A stretch of 17,601 nucleotides of DNA, from positions 1 to 17,601 of the forward strand of contig DASRVA010000188.1 of NCBI GenBank assembly GCA_035687745.1, read 5' to 3'. Numbering within the stretch: the stretch's first letter is position 1; the number at the start of each line of letters is the position of its first letter. This stretch comes from DASRVA01 sp035687745 (GTDB lineage Bacteria; Gemmatimonadota; Gemmatimonadetes; JACCXV01; JAHWKZ01). Both the position numbers and the translations under genes were made by a program. Under the pieces are notes generated by a model that saw nothing but the letters and a program-made list of their open reading frames with translations, ran no database searches and had not been told where the DNA came from. This document shows, piece after piece, positions 14,744 through 17,601 of this stretch.

Positions 14744-15157
14744 ATGCGCCATCGGAAGAAGGGCAACCGGCTCGGGCGTGGCGCCGCGCACCGCACGGCG
14801 ATGACACGAAACCTGGTCACCAGCCTCTTCGAGCACGGTCGCGTGGAGACGACGCTGGCCAAGGCGAAGGGGGTCCGCCCGACCGCCGAGAAGCTGGTCA
14901 CGCTGGCCAAGCGGGGCGATCTACATGCCCGGCGCCAGGCAGCGCGCTGGATCCAGAGCCCGCTCGTCCTCCAGGGCCTGTTCGACCACTGGGCGGGCCT
15001 GTACGCGGACCGGGACGGCGGCTACACGCGCGTCCTCAAGGGCGGCTTCCGGCAGGGCGACGGCGCCGACATGGCCTTCCTCGAGCTGATCGGCCCCGAC
15101 GGCGGGACCGCGCCGCCGCCGAGTTCCGCTGAGCCGGCCGAGGAGAAGGGGAAGTAG
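14744..15157 (+). CDS. rplQ: 50S ribosomal protein L17 (bL17), with short Pro/Ser/Glu tail
   Basis: The 137-residue product begins MRHRKKGNRLGRGAAHRTAM, then RNLVTSLFEHGRVETTLAKA and the diagnostic GYTRVLKGGFRQGDGADMAFLEL. L17 lies at the tunnel exit side of the 50S subunit. A tail of about 20 residues after the core (GGTAPPPSSAEPAEEKGK) is low complexity. It normally ends the alpha operon, but here the reading frame of the next gene runs on without a terminator-like structure, and the AGGAG inside its tail may serve the gene downstream. Confidence 0.98.
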   Translation: MRHRKKGNRLGRGAAHRTAMTRNLVTSLFEHGRVETTLAKAKGVRPTAEKLVTLAKRGDLHARRQAARWIQSPLVLQGLFDHWAGLYADRDGGYTRVLKGGFRQGDGADMAFLELIGPDGGTAPPPSSAEPAEEKGK

Positions 15158-15303
15158 CCCGCAGAACGATCCTGAAGTCCGCGTTCGCGGCCTGCCTCAC
15201 CCGCGCGCTCGCGATCCCGCTCTTCCTCTCCGTTTGCTTCGGCGGGGCTCGCGCCCAGTCAGACATTCCCGACGCGCCCGCCCGCGGGGCCCCCGATCCG
15301 ATC
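15154..15303 (+). other. Signal-peptide-coding extension of the DsbA-like gene, without an ordinary start codon
   Basis: Reading upstream of ATG 15304 in the same frame gives 50 codons with no stop back to TGA 15130-15132. From 15157 they encode ARRTILKSAF, a hydrophobic core (ALAIPLFLSVCF), and GARA before QSD, a textbook signal peptide with an AxA-type cleavage site. No ATG, GTG or TTG exists in this stretch. AGGAG (15141-15145) is exactly 8 nt before a GTA codon at 15154 that overlaps the rplQ TAG stop. Possible starts are that GTA, ACG 15166, ATC 15169 or CTG 15172; a point difference or sequencing error (GTG to GTA) would also explain it. Confidence 0.65.
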
Positions 15304-15828
15304 ATGACGATCGTCGAGTTCGGCGACTTCGAGTGCCCTTCGTGCGCGCTTGCCGCGCCGGTCGTGGACTCGCTGATCGAGCTCCACGGGGACCAGGTAC
15401 GACTCGAATACCGGCACTACCCCCTCCCCATGCACGAACACGCTGCCCGCGCCGCCCAGGCCGCCGTAGAGGCGGAGCGGCAAGGGGCCTTCTGGCCGTA
15501 CCACGATCTCCTTTTCCGGAACGGCGAGCGTCTGACCGACGCCGACCTGGTCGGGTACGCGGATTCGCTGGGGCTGGACGCCGGGGCCTTCGCCGACGCG
15601 CTGGCCGACGGCCGTCACGCCGGACGCGTCGAGGCGGATCGCGTGCTCGGGACCTCGCTCGCCGTGACCGGAACGCCGACCTTCTTCGTGAACGGCTATC
15701 GGATCGTAGGGACCCCGCCGAGCTGGGTCTTCGAGCTCGCGCTGGAGGCGTTTCGGGAGGGGAGGGTGGAGAGCCGCCCACTCGAGCCGTCCCGCCCGCC
15801 CGGTGAAGTCGGGCGGGACGACCGTTGA
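15304..15828 (+). CDS. DsbA-like thiol-disulfide oxidoreductase (thioredoxin fold)
   Basis: From the first ordinary start (ATG 15304) the product is 174 residues; with the signal-peptide-coding region it would be about 224. TIVEFGDFECPSC places the redox pair at C11 and C14 (CPSC), followed by a helical insert (HEHAARAAQAAVEAERQGAF, then WPYHDLLF) and the cis-proline loop TGTPTFFVNG (P125). This is the DsbA/Thioredoxin_4 family that oxidises or isomerises disulfides in exported proteins. Loss of the signal peptide would leave it in the cytoplasm, which is unlikely for this family. It follows rplQ without a gap and is probably cotranscribed with the alpha cluster. A hairpin lies in its last codons. 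Confidence 0.85.
   Translation: MTIVEFGDFECPSCALAAPVVDSLIELHGDQVRLEYRHYPLPMHEHAARAAQAAVEAERQGAFWPYHDLLFRNGERLTDADLVGYADSLGLDAGAFADALADGRHAGRVEADRVLGTSLAVTGTPTFFVNGYRIVGTPPSWVFELALEAFREGRVESRPLEPSRPPGEVGRDDR
15788..15820. terminator. GC-rich hairpin at the end of the ribosomal-protein transcript (possible bidirectional terminator)
   Basis: CGTCCCGCCCG (15788-15798) pairs perfectly with CGGGCGGGACG (15810-15820) around an 11-nt loop. It is inside the last codons of the DsbA-like gene and 13 nt before the end of the convergent gene on the other strand. No T-run follows on either side, so it is not a standard intrinsic terminator; it may block 3' exonucleases or assist Rho. Confidence 0.5.
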
Positions 15829-15832
15829 GCGT

Positions 15833-16093
15833 CTACGCGGCGGTCGGAGCTTCTTCCGGGTCCGGCTGACGGACGGTGCGGGCCTCCGTGCAGTGGGGGC
15901 TCAGGAAGATCTGCCGGACCTCGTCGCGGTTGGTGCACACCTGGAGACGGAAATCGCCCGTGTCGCGCACCTTGTACGTCACGATCGTCCCCGACCGGAA
16001 ATCCGGGTGGCGCTTGAGGAGTCGGCTCAGGAGGACCCGCATGTTGCGGGACTTGTACTCGCCCTGAAGCGCCGTGAGGTCGAAGTTGGGCAT
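15833..16093 (-). CDS. Small protein of unknown function
   Basis: The 86-residue product is not recognised. It starts MPNFDLTALQGEYKSRNMR, with a leucine/arginine-rich helix (VLLSRLLKRHPDF), a beta-like stretch (SGTIVTYKVRDTGDFRLQV) and C53, H67 and C68 near QVCTNRDEVRQIFLSPHC. There is no signal peptide or membrane segment. ATG 16093 is chosen because agaggga lies 7 nt upstream; the frame extends to 16174, but that part overlaps the divergent promoter region. It converges on the DsbA-like gene (4 nt apart) and diverges from the hydrolase-like gene. GC and codon use resemble the neighbours. A real gene is likely, but no function is claimed. Confidence 0.65.
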   Translation of the reverse strand: MPNFDLTALQGEYKSRNMRVLLSRLLKRHPDFRSGTIVTYKVRDTGDFRLQVCTNRDEVRQIFLSPHCTEARTVRQPDPEEAPTAA

Positions 16094-16133
16094 GTTCGGC
16101 TCCCTCTGGCTATGGAATTCGCTGGAAGCCCTT

Positions 16134-16162
16134 AATTTAGCGTCTTTTAGGGCGACCGTCCA
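16134..16162 (-). promoter_or_regulatory. Candidate promoter for the small unknown gene
   Basis: On the - strand TGGACG (16162-16157) and TAAATT (16139-16134) are separated by 17 nt, each matching 4 of 6 positions of the sigma-70 consensus, with the -10 about 40 nt before ATG 16093. The AT-rich block stands out in this GC-rich window. The match is weak and the same region must also drive the + strand gene. Confidence 0.3.
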
Positions 16163-16172
16163 CACACCGGGC

Positions 16173-17327
16173 ATGGCTCCGCGAGGCCGTCTCCGTCATC
16201 CGCGAGGCCGGCTCCGTCCGCCTGCCATGGCGGCCGCAGTGGCTGCCATGCTGGCGGCCTCCGGGGGGGTCCCGGGGGCTCCCGGAGCTGCGGCAACCAT
16301 GGCGATCGAGGCGGTCACCCCGGCGGCCCCCCCGGCACGCCCGCGACCGGCGGGCCCCCAGACGCCCGCCTGCGACGTGTGGGTCGTACGTAACGCGCTC
16401 TCTTCCCCGACGGCCTGGGAGGAGGCCCTGGAGGCCGTCGAGCGCGTCGGATGCCGCCGGATCTACCTCCAGGTCTCCGGGCGCTGGGACGCCTTCTATC
16501 CGAGCCAGGTCTTCGGTCCTCCGGCCACGACCCCGTTCGCCCCCGGCTGGGAGGATCCCTTCGGAGAGGCCCTGGCCGAGGCCCGGGCGCGGGGGATCGA
16601 GGTCCACGCCTGGGTCAACGCCATGCTCGCCTGGTCGGCCGAGGAGCCGCCGCCCGCCGGCCACGTCTTTCGGAACCACCCGGACTGGTTCGTGACCGAC
16701 GCCGGCGGGCGCTCGATGCGCTCTCTCTCCCGCGCCGAGCTCGACCGGCGCGGTCTGCGGGGGGAAGGATGGTTCCTCGACCCCGCCGTCCTCGAGGTCC
16801 GGACCGAGCTTCGACGGTTCATCCTGGAGCTGGTTCTCCGCTACCCGGTGGACGGCGTCCACCTGGACTACATCCGCTATCCGGCCGGGTGGGCGCCCGA
16901 AGGCGGCGCCGGGTCGGTCGGCTATCTGGTCGGGCTGATCCGGGACGATCTCGCGCAGGTCCGGCCGGGCGTACGGCTGACGGCGGCCGTCCTTCCGGTA
17001 CCGGAGCTGGCCCGCGAGACCTTCGGGCAGGACTGGGCGGACTGGCTGAGGCGCGGGATCCTCGACGAGGCGGTGCCGATGGTTTACCGGGAGGACGCCG
17101 AGGCGGTCCTGGAGGTCGTCGACGCCTACCCGGACGAACTCGAACGCGGGCGGCTCCGGATCGGGGTCCGGCTGGACGGGATCGCGCCCGGCGAAGTGCG
17201 CCGGGCGGCCGCAGAACTGGCCCGGGAGGGTGTCCCGGGGGTCGCCCTCTTCAGCCACAACCTGCTGATGGAGGCTCGGACCTGGCGGGGGGTGACCGAT
17301 CTGTTGGCCGGCCTCAGCCGGCCTTGA
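16173..17327 (+). CDS. Secreted glycoside-hydrolase-like protein (DUF187 / GHL10 family)
   Basis: From ATG 16173 the product is 384 residues. An Arg-rich N-terminus (MAPRGRLRHPRGRLRPP) precedes a hydrophobic Ala-rich stretch (about 18-41), suggesting a signal peptide or anchor, then a Pro/Ala linker. The TIM-barrel-like domain (about 66-384) shows GIEVHAWVNAMLAW (141-154), NHPDWFVTDAGG (168-179), WFLDP, and YPVDGVHLDYIRYP (224-237) with acidic D227 and D232, matching the GHL10/DUF187 family; members are thought to act on cell-envelope polysaccharide or peptidoglycan. Substrate is unknown. The frame is open to 16074 but that part overlaps the divergent gene. ATG 16227 is an alternative start. 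It overlaps rpmB by 14 nt tail to tail. Confidence 0.85.
   Translation: MAPRGRLRHPRGRLRPPAMAAAVAAMLAASGGVPGAPGAAATMAIEAVTPAAPPARPRPAGPQTPACDVWVVRNALSSPTAWEEALEAVERVGCRRIYLQVSGRWDAFYPSQVFGPPATTPFAPGWEDPFGEALAEARARGIEVHAWVNAMLAWSAEEPPPAGHVFRNHPDWFVTDAGGRSMRSLSRAELDRRGLRGEGWFLDPAVLEVRTELRRFILELVLRYPVDGVHLDYIRYPAGWAPEGGAGSVGYLVGLIRDDLAQVRPGVRLTAAVLPVPELARETFGQDWADWLRRGILDEAVPMVYREDAEAVLEVVDAYPDELERGRLRIGVRLDGIAPGEVRRAAAELAREGVPGVALFSHNLLMEARTWRGVTDLLAGLSRP
17306..17323. terminator. GC hairpin at the overlapping ends of the hydrolase-like gene and rpmB
   Basis: GGCCGGC (17306-17312) pairs with GCCGGCC (17317-17323) around the 4-nt loop CTCA. It lies across the overlapping stop codons of two convergent genes, but neither side has a T-run. 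It could act as a compact bidirectional 3' end. It may also be a by-product of the coding sequence (codons for LAGLSRP), so the call is modest. Confidence 0.4.
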
Positions 17328-17505
17328 CCACCTTGTCGGCCCGGATGCAGCTCGCGCAGACCCGGATCCGGCGCGGGGCTCCCTCGACCATCGCCCGGAC
17401 GGTCTGGAGGTTCGGCTCGAACCGCCGACGCCGCTTGTTGTTGGCGTGGCTCACCGTATTGCCGAACTGGGCGGCCTTGCCGCAGATGAAGCATTGTCTG
17501 GCCAT
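17314..17505 (-). CDS. rpmB: 50S ribosomal protein L28, zinc-binding type (bL28)
   Basis: The 63-residue product starts MARQCFICGKAAQFGNTVSH. Zinc-ligand cysteines C5, C8, C50 and C53 (CFIC, CASC) place it in the C+ L28 group; NNKRRRRFEPNLQTVRA is the conserved rRNA-contacting segment. L28 sits near the E site of the 50S subunit. ATG 17505 has ggagac about 8 nt upstream on the - strand. It is transcribed toward the hydrolase-like gene and overlaps its 3' end by 14 nt. It is often paired with rpmG elsewhere; nothing of that is visible here. Confidence 0.97.
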   Translation of the reverse strand: MARQCFICGKAAQFGNTVSHANNKRRRRFEPNLQTVRAMVEGAPRRIRVCASCIRADKVVKAG

Positions 17506-17552
17506 GGGGATGTCTCCGATGGAAGGGTATGAAGACCGCGATTCAGAACCTC

Positions 17553-17588
17553 AATTTAGGTCGCAGCAGGAAAGGGAGCCAGATTGTA
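17553..17588 (-). promoter_or_regulatory. Candidate -10 elements of the rpmB promoter
   Basis: On the - strand two AT-rich hexamers precede rpmB: TACAAT (17588-17583, 5 of 6 of the sigma-70 consensus) and TAAATT (17558-17553). A -35 for TACAAT at normal spacing would lie beyond the window. Only suggestive. Confidence 0.25.
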
Positions 17589-17601
17589 TGGGCGAGCAGG
17601 C

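Noticed and set aside
12614..14836. 740-codon open frame on the - strand
   Set aside because: It is antisense to rpsK, rpsD, rpoA and rplQ, and is explained by GC-rich third positions; its His/Arg/Leu-rich product has no domain pattern.
16074..16172. N-terminal extension of the hydrolase-like gene
   Set aside because: It overlaps the start of the divergent gene and its upstream region, and places ordinary sequence before the Arg-rich signal-like segment; ATG 16173 fits better.
16094..16174. N-terminal extension of the small unknown gene on the - strand
   Set aside because: It would cover the candidate promoter; the ribosome binding site is before ATG 16093.

Overview
This is a GC-rich (about two thirds G+C by eye) bacterial window holding an almost complete str/S10/spc/alpha ribosomal-protein supercluster. 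The 3' end of tuf is followed on the + strand by rpsJ-rplC-rplD-rplW-rplB-rpsS-rplV-rpsC-rplP-rpmC-rpsQ, rplN-rplX-rplE-rpsZ-rpsH-rplF-rplR-rpsE-rpmD-rplO-secY-adk-map-rpmJ, then rpsM-rpsK-rpsD-rpoA-rplQ and a DsbA-like thiol oxidoreductase. Gene order is canonical except that infA, often found between map and rpmJ, is absent. Most junctions overlap (ATGA/TGATG) or are separated by fewer than 50 nt, so the block looks like one long transcript. The sequence alone does not fix the taxon. The GC content, Zn-type ribosomal proteins, bacterial-type SecY/RpoA and exported DsbA-like protein fit an under-sampled high-GC phylum (for example Eisenbacteria, Gemmatimonadota or Acidobacteriota-like lineages), but this is only a guess.

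Layout: 1-157 tuf tail; 158-5049 S10 cluster; 5053-12149 spc cluster with secY, adk, map and rpmJ; 12159-15157 alpha cluster; 15158-15828 DsbA-like gene, whose signal peptide is encoded upstream of the first ordinary start codon. A small unrecognised gene follows on the - strand (15833-16093). Next comes a divergent + strand gene for a secreted glycoside-hydrolase-like (DUF187/GHL10) protein (16173-17327), which overlaps rpmB (L28, - strand, 17314-17505) tail to tail. The last ~96 bases are the rpmB upstream region.

The cluster supplies both ribosomal subunits, the RNA polymerase alpha subunit that sets transcription, the SecY translocon pore, the methionine aminopeptidase that trims nascent chains, and adenylate kinase for nucleotide energy balance. 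The appended DsbA-like oxidoreductase would fold proteins exported through SecY.

The most unusual structure is a 122-nt imperfect palindrome (6532-6653) between rpsZ and rpsH. It has 22-bp terminal inverted arms and a central GC hairpin and occupies the largest gap in the cluster. It looks like an inserted miniature palindromic element or an RNA processing/attenuation structure. I see no CRISPR array, tRNA, rRNA, phage or defence system, and no clearly novel multi-gene system.
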